Assembly: GCF_016587375.1 (NCBI RefSeq)
Contig: NZ_BNJG01000001.1
Span: forward strand, 3,478,001 to 3,542,000
Source: Ktedonobacter robiniae
GTDB lineage: Bacteria; Chloroflexota; Ktedonobacteria; Ktedonobacterales; Ktedonobacteraceae
Length of the DNA: 64,000 nt
Direction of reading: 5' to 3'
Positions 1-7,622 of the stretch are shown one piece after another (the stretch's first letter is position 1; every line of letters begins with the position of its first letter). Below the pieces are notes generated by a model. It saw only the letters and a list, made by a program, of their open reading frames with translations, did not search any database and had not been told where the DNA came from. The translations under genes were made by a program, and so were the position numbers.

Positions 1-15
1 TGTATCTCTCTACTC

Positions 16-1341
16 TCATTCACCTGCTACACCTTCTTCTTGCTTTATCCCCGGCAGCCTGAAACGTAACCTCGTCCCTTGTCCAGGCGAGCTGACAATC
101 TCTATCGTGCCGTCGATCAGGCGGGCGCGTTCTCGTAACCCAAGCAGGCCATAATGCCCGGCATGTATCTGCACTCCCGCTGGGTCAAAGCCCTCTCCAT
201 CATCTCGCACCTCAATAGTCAGCAGCGCATTCCTCTGCTCGCACTCAATCCAGACGTGAGATGCCCTGGCATGACGCTCGACGTTATTCAGCGCCTCGCT
301 CACTATGCGCAAAATGTGCTCACGTGCTGATGCTGGAAGACACGCGAGGAGTTCGAGTGCATTGGCCGTACAAGTTATTCCAGTCTTACTCATAAAACGG
401 CTCATTTCCTCTTGAAGAGCCCTCATCAGGTCATCAGAGGCAAGAAGCGTAGTGCGCAGGTCATCAATGGCCCGGCGCGCATTGGCCAGCATCTCACGTG
501 ATATCTGTATCGCTTGCTGCATTACCTGCTGTGCGCGCTCATAACGGCGCATCCCTAGATGAGAATGCGCAACCTGAATCTGCATCATGACGCCCGCTAT
601 GCCCTGTGCCAGGGTGTCGTGCAACTCACGCGCCAGGCGTTGGCGCTCGGCGATACGCGAGAGGTCCTCAATACGCCTGGTGGATACTTTTAACTGACTA
701 TGCGCAGCCGCAAGTTGATCATGCGCCTCCATCAATTGTGCGTGAATACGCGTTTGCTGGACATACAACATCAAATAGCCAGCGACAAAGAGGATCAGGG
801 CCATGTAATCAGATGTATTCCAGAGGTTAATCCATATAGCCGTCTGGCTCATCAGAGGCCATGAAGACTTCACATGATACCAGGGGGTAAGATTCAATGC
901 GGCATATAGAAGGATAAGTAGAATATAGCTGCCTGCCACCCCAATGACAATGCGCGCTTGCCTGAGCATAATAATCGCACCAAGCGTCAAAGCGAGGTAG
1001 AGGTTAAGCATGATATTGACCTGATGAACAACCAGGCTCGCTCCAAGCACGAGCGCTCCCTGAAGCGGGAAGTAGAGCCAGTAGAGACGTCGTGTGATCC
1101 CTCCAGATACGCCTCTCCAGAGCAGCAAAGCATGGATTCCTATAAGGAGCAAAAACACACTGTTCTGTGAGAGGTCGTGCGTCATCAACTGGATAACCGG
1201 CTTTTGGCACACAGTCAACGATGTTCCGCCCCAGAAGGTGCTCTGAGCCGCGCTTACTCCCAGTAGCCCCCAGATGGCGACCAGGCCTACCCATAAGAGC
1301 AACAGCCAGCGTAGCATACGAAAGTGCTCAGTATCATTCAT
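16..1341 (-). CDS. NarL/DesK-type sensor histidine kinase
   Basis: A 441-residue membrane sensor kinase that would autophosphorylate and pass phosphate to a NarL-family response regulator. The first ~195 residues hold about six hydrophobic segments with no recognisable extracellular domain, so it probably senses something in or at the membrane. A coiled-coil linker (~200-230) leads to the HisKA_3 dimerisation domain with the RELHDTLAQG motif (phospho-His about residue 241). An HATPase domain follows, with EALNNVERHA (N box), DDGEGFDP and GLLGLRERA (G boxes). The start is the first ATG after an intergenic region. The gene ends 15 bases from the window edge, so the expected response regulator would lie outside. 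It is divergent from the ABC operon at 1601-6336, a common arrangement for kinases controlling efflux systems. The family call is firm; the signal is unknown. Confidence 0.9.
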   Translation of the reverse strand: MNDTEHFRMLRWLLLLWVGLVAIWGLLGVSAAQSTFWGGTSLTVCQKPVIQLMTHDLSQNSVFLLLIGIHALLLWRGVSGGITRRLYWLYFPLQGALVLGASLVVHQVNIMLNLYLALTLGAIIMLRQARIVIGVAGSYILLILLYAALNLTPWYHVKSSWPLMSQTAIWINLWNTSDYMALILFVAGYLMLYVQQTRIHAQLMEAHDQLAAAHSQLKVSTRRIEDLSRIAERQRLARELHDTLAQGIAGVMMQIQVAHSHLGMRRYERAQQVMQQAIQISREMLANARRAIDDLRTTLLASDDLMRALQEEMSRFMSKTGITCTANALELLACLPASAREHILRIVSEALNNVERHARASHVWIECEQRNALLTIEVRDDGEGFDPAGVQIHAGHYGLLGLRERARLIDGTIEIVSSPGQGTRLRFRLPGIKQEEGVAGE

Positions 1342-1408
1342 CCCGCGATCCCTTTATCTGTGTGAAAGACGTTCTTTGACTTTTGCAGGTTCCTAGTATA
1401 GCACGCAT

Positions 1409-1499
1409 GTCAGAAGAAGAGGGTGCATAATCTGACAGGGAATTTTAACATGGCAAAACCTACATTCAGGCTATATAAACTCACTGTCAGAACTGACGA
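1409..1499. promoter_or_regulatory. cluster of TGTCAG/CTGACAG half-sites
   Basis: Between the divergent kinase and ABC operon, TGTCAG occurs at 1409-1414, CTGACAG at 1432-1438, and a small palindrome GTCAG-AA-CTGAC at 1486-1497. Inverted heptamers with a 2-bp gap are the usual site shape for NarL-family regulators, so this could be where the partner of the adjacent kinase binds. This is an inference from position and shape only. Confidence 0.3.
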
Positions 1500-1600
1500 T
1501 GTAATGCCACTCTAGCCTGGTTATACTGCGAACATGCTACAAGCCTACAAGAGCCACTGCGTATGATCGCAAGATTATGAGATCAAGGAAGGAGTGCATT

Positions 1601-2332
1601 TTGCAGCAAACACTCACACTAGAAACAACACAAACTAGCAATGCCGTCATCGTCGCAACGAATGTATGCAAAGAGTATAACACTGGCACGGTCAAGGTAC
1701 AGGCGCTTCAAGGGGTGAATCTCACTATTCACACTGGAGAAGTGGTCGCGATTATGGGGCCAAGCGGCTGCGGCAAGACGACCCTGCTCAACTGCCTCAG
1801 TAGCCTGGACACGATCAAATCAGGGACGATCAAAATAGCTGGACGAGATATCCAGTGCCTCTCAGACAGGCAATTGACTTCCCTTCGTGCTCGAGAAATG
1901 GGCTTTGTGTTCCAATCTTACAACCTGCTACCAGTATTAACTGCTGTCGAAAATGTTGAGCTTCCTCTGCTGGTCAGTGGTGAGCGGCCAAAGAAAGCCC
2001 GTAAGCAGGCACTAGAGAGACTCGCCCAGGTTGGACTAGAAGCACGGGCCAACCATCGTCCGGCGGAACTCTCAGGCGGACAGCAGCAGCGTGTCGCTAT
2101 CGCACGTGCTCTCTCCACCCACCCCTCTATTGTCTGGGCTGATGAACCAACAGGAGCGCTTGACAGTAAAAGCAGTCAGGAAGTCATCGACTTGATGCTT
2201 CGCTTGAATCAAGAGCAGCAACTTACCTTCGTCTGGGTCACACATGCGCGCGAGGTGGCACAACAAGCCAGCCGTCTCATCACAATGAGCGATGGGCTTA
2301 TCACGGAAGATCTCGCCCTGCTCAAGGGATAG
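1601..2332 (+). CDS. ABC transporter ATP-binding protein, MacB/LolD type
   Basis: ATPase subunit of a MacB/LolD-type (mechanotransmission) ABC system, working with the large FtsX-type permease that follows. Walker A is GPSGCGKTT, the signature is [15 protein letters not shown], Walker B is IVWADEP, and a late His sits in WVTHA. An in-frame ATG exists at 1577, but a strong Shine-Dalgarno AAGGAAGGAG at 1585-1594 lies inside that extension and points to TTG at 1601, which gives 243 residues. That length and the MQQTLTLE start suit the family better. It is first of three co-directional genes. Cytoplasmic, associated with the inner face of the membrane. Confidence 0.9.
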   Translation: MQQTLTLETTQTSNAVIVATNVCKEYNTGTVKVQALQGVNLTIHTGEVVAIMGPSGCGKTTLLNCLSSLDTIKSGTIKIAGRDIQCLSDRQLTSLRAREMGFVFQSYNLLPVLTAVENVELPLLVSGERPKKARKQALERLAQVGLEARANHRPAELSGGQQQRVAIARALSTHPSIVWADEPTGALDSKSSQEVIDLMLRLNQEQQLTFVWVTHAREVAQQASRLITMSDGLITEDLALLKG

Positions 2333-2432
2333 ACAAGCCACTAACGCTTTCTACGCTTTTGCACTTCAGGCTCACTATACACCTAAATAACATACTTATT
2401 GTTCATCGCAAAAAGGGAAACACAGCGTAGCT

Positions 2433-5400
2433 ATGAAAAGCCTCTTTTTTGGACAGGAACAGAACATGGAACTGTTCCTCATCTCACTTACCATTCTGAT
2501 CCTGTTGTTCATAGCAGGTATCGGGTTTACCCAACGGACGCTCTTACGCATCGGACTGCGAAACATGCTGAGGAGACGTGGCCAAATGTTGCTGCTACTC
2601 GGGGGACTCGCCCTTTCGTCGGCGTTCATCACCGCGTCCTTTGTGCTCAATGACAGCCTGCAATACGCAGCAAACGCACAACTTCTCGGCAACATCGGCA
2701 CCATTGACGAAACGGTAACCGGCACGTTCACGGCCGAACAGGCCACGACCTACCTCTCGGACATCAGGCGCAATGAACACATACAGGCCGCCACTGGTCT
2801 GCTACAGAGCTATCAAACAGCCTCTATTACTTCACAACGGACGGGCTTTTCACAAGATCGGCTCAATGTCGTCGCCGTACCAGCGGACTTCGACGAGGTA
2901 TTTGGTCCAGCCAGGGATAGTGATGGAAAGCGTGTGCGCTTCGCGAACCTGCATGCCGGGGACCTCTACCTGGGAGCCACGTTGGCCCAAAACTTCTCAG
3001 CCCATGTTGGCGATCAACTCACGCTCACGCTCTCAGGAAGACGCGTCACAGGAACGGTTCGCGCCATCCTCGCCACGAATATATCGACGAATGCGAGTGA
3101 TATTCTCTTTGATAACTCCGAACTTCTGGCGCTCTCGCTGCCGTACTATCAGCAGGTCACGCAGCAGCAAGGAGTAATGAATACCATCGCCGTTAGAAAC
3201 GTTGGACAGCAGGACGATAGCCCGACAGTTTCACGTTTCCTACAACAACTCTTCAACGCTCGCGCCGATGGATGGAAGAAGCTTTCCAGTTCACCTTCCT
3301 ATGTCGCCCGGCAAGTCCATGTCATCAATCCCGATCTCATCTACTACCTGGGGCCACAATCATTCACCAATGGCCTTGGGGCACAAGGGGCGCTCCAATT
3401 CACTGAACTGGTTCCGGCCCTTACGATATTACTTGTTGGCATAGGTATGCTTCTGCTCGCCTTGCTCCTGATCCTGTTGGCAACAGAACGTCGTGTGGAA
3501 CTGGGCGTCAGTCGCGCGATTGGTTTCCAACGCTCGCATGTGATACAGTCTCTGCTCATCGAGGGGACAAGCTATGGCATTATCGCTGCCATTCCGGGAC
3601 TGCTTGTTGGCGTCGGACTGGTCGCGCTGGAATTGTTTGTACTCTCCTTCATCCCCTTACAAACTGGCCCTAAATCATCGGCGTTGATGCACCTTTCGTT
3701 GCACGTCTGGCTCAACTGGCATAGCCTGCTCATCTCGCTCTGCCTGAGTATCCTCACAACCTTTCTGATTGTGCTCTGTACCGCCATCTGGATTAGCCGT
3801 CTCAACATTGTCGCCGCCATCCGCAACTTGAGTGAGTCAGGGAAAGCACACCAGTCGCTCCTCTCCCTGATGAGAACCGTCATCGCGCCCAATAACGGCC
3901 AGTCGCCTGTCCCTACCTGCGAAAGACATCAGTTTATGCGCCGCATATCTGCAATCTGGAGCCTGATATGTGGCCTCATCACACGCGGCCCCCTTCTGCT
4001 TCTATTGGTGTTCCTCTTGTTCCAATTTGCCAGGTTTTCAGCTCAAACCTGGCTTCATCAGATCAGCCTGGCGCTGACTATCGCAGCCATCGGCTTGTGC
4101 GTACGCTGGCTTGTACGGATCGTTCTCACCACACTGAATGCCCCATCGACAACGCTGGCAAGCCGTCTGGGCTTTAGCCTGATAGGGATCGGCTGGCTGG
4201 CGTCCAGCATACAACCGGGCGGGGCCTTATTCAGCATTTTTCAACCATCATCTGCAAACAATGGAATCTTGATACGGGCCGCTGGTGCTGGGGGCCTGAA
4301 TATGAATGCGCTTACCATTGTCCTGACTGACCTTTTCCTGATTTCTGGGGCCGTCGTGTTCATTATCGCGAACTGCGACGTGTTCGTAATCCTGCTCACA
4401 TCGCTCTTCTCACGCATACATGGTATGGCCTCAATCAGTCGCATGAGCCTGTCCTATCCACTCACCTATCGCTTTCGCACGACCATGACGATCTCGCTGT
4501 TAGGTGCGATTGTCTTTCTCATTATGCTTGTCGTCACGCTCAACCTCGGCTCGGCACAAGAGGCACATCGTGATACTGCGGTTGGGGGCTATGACCTGAC
4601 AGTAAGCGCTCAGGCACTTCCACAGGATGTTCTCCAGCGCATCCAGACCAATGCGACGCTACGCCAAGACATAGCGACAATGGCAACTGTTCATACAGTC
4701 GGAAGGTCCGCAGCGCATCCGCGACAACTGCTCGTCCCAGGTCAGCGCCCGCAAACGCTCTCCGCAATCATCGCAGCTATGAGCGATAACTTCTTCCGCG
4801 AGAATACCATGGCCTTGCAAACTCGTGCGCGCGGATATAATTCAGACCAGGCAGTGTGGGAGATGGTACGTACGCATCCAGAATACACAGTTCTGCGCTA
4901 TGAAACGACAATGCGCGGCATCAATTCCACTCAAAACGGCTTCCAGCCCTTCACTGTTCATGCATTGGATGACACCGGGCATGTGCATCCACTCACGGTC
5001 ATCGGCTTCACTGCGAGCACGACTGCCTGGTCCTACCTGTATACATCGGAGCGCACATTTGCGACCATTTATGGAGCTGCGCCACAGAGCAGCCACGTGA
5101 TGGAACTGGTACGCCTCAACCCTGAGGTGAGCGAAGAGCAGGCCACGCGCGATCTCATGAAAGCCTTCGGGGCGCAATATACCCTACAAGTACAATCGCT
5201 TACGTCAAGTGCTGGCGCGACCACCCAGGCGACCCTTACTATCTTCTATAGTTGCTACCTGGGATTAGGACTGGTCTTCGGAGCGCTAGCCCTAGCGGTC
5301 ATCATGAGCCGGGCCGTTGTCGAACGGCGACAACATATCGGGATGCTGCGCGCATTCGGCTTCTCACGCACACTTGTTGCGCTCTCGTTCTTGATGGAAG

Positions 5401-5618
5401 CTGGCTTTATCATTACGCTGAGCCTGCTCATTGGCACTGCCCTCGCTCTATGGTCTGCCTACCGGATCACGGCTTCCTATGGCCCAACCTTCCCCATTCC
5501 TATAACAATGATCACTCTCATTTTCCTCGGCTGCTATCTCGTAGCCCTTATTGCCACCTGGGTACCAGCCAACCAGGCAGCGCGGCTCTATCCCAGTGAG
5601 GCTCTGCGCTATGAATAA
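2433..5618 (+). CDS. large FtsX-like ABC transporter permease
   Basis: A 1061-residue permease. After an N-terminal membrane helix comes a large MacB-like extracytoplasmic domain. A first FtsX domain (about residues 330-460) contains the ATERRVELGVSRAIGFQ cytoplasmic loop. Several central helices and a second extracytoplasmic domain follow, then a second FtsX domain (about 930-1055) with the matching loop VVERRQHIGMLRAFGF. The duplicated 4+4 helix layout is typical of Gram-positive and Chloroflexota FtsX-family permeases in the MacB/bacitracin-export class. It follows the ATPase by 100 bases. An alternative ATG at 2466 would remove 11 residues; neither start has a strong ribosome site. The substrate cannot be told from sequence; peptide or lipid efflux, or regulation of a cell-wall enzyme, are possibilities. 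Confidence 0.88.
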   Translation: MKSLFFGQEQNMELFLISLTILILLFIAGIGFTQRTLLRIGLRNMLRRRGQMLLLLGGLALSSAFITASFVLNDSLQYAANAQLLGNIGTIDETVTGTFTAEQATTYLSDIRRNEHIQAATGLLQSYQTASITSQRTGFSQDRLNVVAVPADFDEVFGPARDSDGKRVRFANLHAGDLYLGATLAQNFSAHVGDQLTLTLSGRRVTGTVRAILATNISTNASDILFDNSELLALSLPYYQQVTQQQGVMNTIAVRNVGQQDDSPTVSRFLQQLFNARADGWKKLSSSPSYVARQVHVINPDLIYYLGPQSFTNGLGAQGALQFTELVPALTILLVGIGMLLLALLLILLATERRVELGVSRAIGFQRSHVIQSLLIEGTSYGIIAAIPGLLVGVGLVALELFVLSFIPLQTGPKSSALMHLSLHVWLNWHSLLISLCLSILTTFLIVLCTAIWISRLNIVAAIRNLSESGKAHQSLLSLMRTVIAPNNGQSPVPTCERHQFMRRISAIWSLICGLITRGPLLLLLVFLLFQFARFSAQTWLHQISLALTIAAIGLCVRWLVRIVLTTLNAPSTTLASRLGFSLIGIGWLASSIQPGGALFSIFQPSSANNGILIRAAGAGGLNMNALTIVLTDLFLISGAVVFIIANCDVFVILLTSLFSRIHGMASISRMSLSYPLTYRFRTTMTISLLGAIVFLIMLVVTLNLGSAQEAHRDTAVGGYDLTVSAQALPQDVLQRIQTNATLRQDIATMATVHTVGRSAAHPRQLLVPGQRPQTLSAIIAAMSDNFFRENTMALQTRARGYNSDQAVWEMVRTHPEYTVLRYETTMRGINSTQNGFQPFTVHALDDTGHVHPLTVIGFTASTTAWSYLYTSERTFATIYGAAPQSSHVMELVRLNPEVSEEQATRDLMKAFGAQYTLQVQSLTSSAGATTQATLTIFYSCYLGLGLVFGALALAVIMSRAVVERRQHIGMLRAFGFSRTLVALSFLMEAGFIITLSLLIGTALALWSAYRITASYGPTFPIPITMITLIFLGCYLVALIATWVPANQAARLYPSEALRYE

Positions 5619-5673
5619 AGCAGCCTGCACTATCTACATTATCCAGAAATTGAGAACATAGAAAGAGGGACAT

Positions 5674-6336
5674 ATGTCTCGACGGAATAAGCATCCACAC
5701 AAGTCCACATCTACCACGCAAGGACGTCTAACACCACAATCGGATAAACCTGTTAGGGGACAGCGTAGATACCGTCAAAAGATCTCCTGGTGGAGCATCC
5801 TGCTTACTGGAGTGGGTATCGTGCTCGTCGGCTTAATGGCTGTCTTCGGCTTTCGCTTCTTTTCGAGCCTGAACACAACAGCAACTTCCTCGCTTTCCCC
5901 GGCTACGGAGGATGCCGTGACGCCAACAATACCCGGAGACAACAGCACAGGGGATTCGAGCAATCCAAACCAGAAAGCCTCCTCGCCCTGGAGCAACCAG
6001 GAGTTCGTCTCAACTGTTCTCGGCCAGATGGCCGAGAAATTCAACCTGTCCCTTGATCAACTATCAAAACAAGTCCAATCCGGCCTGCAAATAGAAGACG
6101 TGGCTGCCCAGCATGGCATTTCGGTAGACCAACTGCATGCCATCGAAATCAACGCGCTTCAAACTGGGATAGATAAACTGACCAGTACCAACCAGATGAG
6201 TCAGGATGAGGCCAGTATCATGATGCATGATTTCAAGAGCAAGACCCAGCAAAAGCTTAATGGCGTCTTCACCTACGAGCTTGGTGGTACGCCTCCCATT
6301 CCCACAAACGCCACCCAAACAGTTCTACCAAAGTAG
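5674..6336 (+). CDS. single-pass membrane-anchored protein of ABC operon
   Basis: A 220-residue protein I do not recognise by family. A basic, Ser/Thr-rich N-terminus (1-37) precedes one membrane helix (about 40-60). A low-complexity Thr/Ser/Pro/Asn linker (~65-105) leads to a soluble, mostly helical domain (~110-205) with the pattern LSLDQLSKQVQSGLQIEDVA, and a short Pro-rich end. The topology is N-in with the helical domain outside. A good ribosome site (AGAGGG) precedes the ATG. The 55-base gap to the permease gene makes it the third gene of the operon, so it may be an extracytoplasmic accessory to the ABC system. That role is inferred from position only. Confidence 0.65.
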   Translation: MSRRNKHPHKSTSTTQGRLTPQSDKPVRGQRRYRQKISWWSILLTGVGIVLVGLMAVFGFRFFSSLNTTATSSLSPATEDAVTPTIPGDNSTGDSSNPNQKASSPWSNQEFVSTVLGQMAEKFNLSLDQLSKQVQSGLQIEDVAAQHGISVDQLHAIEINALQTGIDKLTSTNQMSQDEASIMMHDFKSKTQQKLNGVFTYELGGTPPIPTNATQTVLPK

Positions 6337-6413
6337 GAGCATCTTCAAAAGAGCAAATCAACGACCACATTAATTATCGCAGACTGCGAGATTGAACCCG
6401 GTAGTATAGTAAT

Positions 6414-6447
6414 AGGGACTTGTCGTTGTTGTGCCGCACAAGTCCCT
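6414..6447 (+). terminator. hairpin after ABC operon
   Basis: A perfect 10-bp inverted repeat (AGGGACTTGT / ACAAGTCCCT) with a 14-base loop lies about 80 bases after the last gene of the ABC operon. No clear T-run follows, so it may be a terminator or an mRNA 3' stabiliser. Confidence 0.4.
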
Positions 6448-6572
6448 TGCTACTCTGATATTCACCAGGACTTATGTAATATGCTTTTCCCCGACTGACA
6501 GGCCTTTGCTGATCGAATGTGTGACGCGCGTGGCCGCGGAGACATTATTATAGGAATTGAGCACTTTCGATT

Positions 6573-6717
6573 TCAAATGGAGTGCCAGATTGGGCCAGCA
6601 CTCGATTTCGGGGTAGAGATTAGAATATCATCGTGACCAGAAAACAGCTTCTCGATGGGGATCAAGGCCAGGTGCGACCGGTGATTCGTCGCCCGTCGTT
6701 TCCGTCTCGCTCCCCCA
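6573..6717 (-). pseudogene. serine recombinase tail relic 1
   Basis: Minus-strand reading gives RRATNHRSHLALIPIEKLF followed by a degenerate tail and a stop at 6573. The same block occurs at 9831-10377, 17993-18478 and 51185-51340, where it belongs to the C-terminal tail of a large serine recombinase family. The upstream part is shifted out of frame, so this is a decayed fragment. Confidence 0.6.
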
Positions 6718-6727
6718 GTGGGACACA

Positions 6728-6755
6728 CCGACACTCATCGAGTGTCGGCGTTTTT
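6728..6755 (+). terminator. rho-independent-like hairpin
   Basis: A 9-bp stem CCGACACTC / GAGTGTCGG with a 3-base loop is followed by CG and five Ts on the plus strand. This is a good intrinsic-terminator shape, although no plus-strand gene directly precedes it. Confidence 0.5.
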
Positions 6756-6759
6756 GTGT

Positions 6760-7053
6760 TTACGAGGGCTTGTGCCTCATGGCCAGGCGCCGAAGCGACT
6801 CGGGGTTGACGCCGAACTGCCGGGCCACCTGCCTGAGCGATACCCCCTCGTCCAGTAACCGGAATGCCTCTTCCCGCTGCTCGAACGAGAGCCTCTGGCT
6901 CGTCTGCTGCTCGATGCCTTCCTGCTCAACCAACCGCTGAATCATTCCCCGCTCGATGCCCGCTTGGCCCGTGCCTTCTTCCATTGCTCCTCGCGTGTTG
7001 GCTGTCCTCAACAGTTTTATACTCGGCTTGTTTGACCTGTTGGAGGTGCCCAA
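6760..7053 (-). CDS. small helix-turn-helix protein, probably recombinase/transposase remnant
   Basis: A 97-residue reading frame whose last ~42 residues form a clear helix-turn-helix: SFEQREEAFRLLDEGVSLRQ, then VARQFGVNPESLRRLAMRH. The first half is low in recognisable features and the ATG has no convincing ribosome site. The helix-turn-helix resembles in layout the one ending the recombinase tails in this window (PLRKVAEDYGVSYETIRR), and it sits next to a tail relic. It is more likely a leftover DNA-binding end of a mobile-element protein than an independent regulator. Confidence 0.4.
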   Translation of the reverse strand: MGTSNRSNKPSIKLLRTANTRGAMEEGTGQAGIERGMIQRLVEQEGIEQQTSQRLSFEQREEAFRLLDEGVSLRQVARQFGVNPESLRRLAMRHKPS

Positions 7054-7160
7054 TGTGGCCAGACAGATGCGCTCGTTTGATGCTCACCCGCATCAAGTCG
7101 TTCGTCTGGTCCTGGCTCGGCCCTGACTTTTACTTTGCCCTGATGTGCAGAAATAACTCT

Positions 7161-7190
7161 TTGACAACTACATAAGGTAACCCGTATAAT
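7161..7190 (+). promoter_or_regulatory. consensus sigma-70 promoter for EACC1-caspase operon
   Basis: TTGACA at 7161-7166 and TATAAT at 7185-7190 with an 18-bp spacer, both perfect matches to the housekeeping consensus. They sit about 50 bases before the EACC1 start. This suggests constitutive, fairly strong transcription of the conflict module. Confidence 0.75.
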
Positions 7191-7243
7191 AGAGAGGCAA
7201 TATGATTGTTTGACTCTTCCCACATCAAAAGGAGCGAATTGTC

Positions 7244-7591
7244 CTGAACGAGCAAACATACACCATCACTTTTGATGAAACAGATCAAGTCTCGCCTGCT
7301 GACGCCAATCGCTTTGCTGAGGAATTGAGACAGATGTTGCTTGATGCTTCACCTGATGTCGAAGTACAACGCAAACGCGATGATCCCCTGACACAGGACT
7401 TCGGGGGAACGCTCGTGCTGCTTTGGGGAACTCCTGCTGCTGCTGCAATTGTCACTGCCATTGGCAATTGGCTGGCACTGCGCACTAGAGCTTCCATCAC
7501 GATCAAGGGAGCCAATGAAGAGATCGTGGTACAAAACATTACAAGCAAAAAAGCGGGCGAACTAGCAGAATTGCTACTCAAGAAACACTAA
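7244..7591 (+). CDS. EACC1-like effector-associated adaptor
   Basis: About 115 residues matching the pattern of effector-associated constant component 1 (EACC1). That family was described as the constant partner of variable effectors, often caspases, in predicted conflict systems of multicellular bacteria. An N-terminal strand-rich part and a helix with LRQMLLDASPDVEVQRKRDD lead to a hydrophobic Gly/Ala-rich segment (LVLLWGTPAAAAIVTAIGNW). A C-terminal strand part (ASITIKGANEEIVVQNI) and a Lys-rich end helix follow. No ATG, GTG or TTG lies in frame between the upstream stop (7211) and 7316. The ribosome site AAAGGAG (7228-7234) points to ATT at 7238 or CTG at 7244; an internal ATG at 7325 would delete the first strand. 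It lies 31 bases before the caspase gene, in one operon. The family call rests on pattern recognition, not a search. Confidence 0.7.
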   Translation: MNEQTYTITFDETDQVSPADANRFAEELRQMLLDASPDVEVQRKRDDPLTQDFGGTLVLLWGTPAAAAIVTAIGNWLALRTRASITIKGANEEIVVQNITSKKAGELAELLLKKH

Positions 7592-7622
7592 AGAATTTTC
7601 GGAAACAGGATAACTCGTCGGT

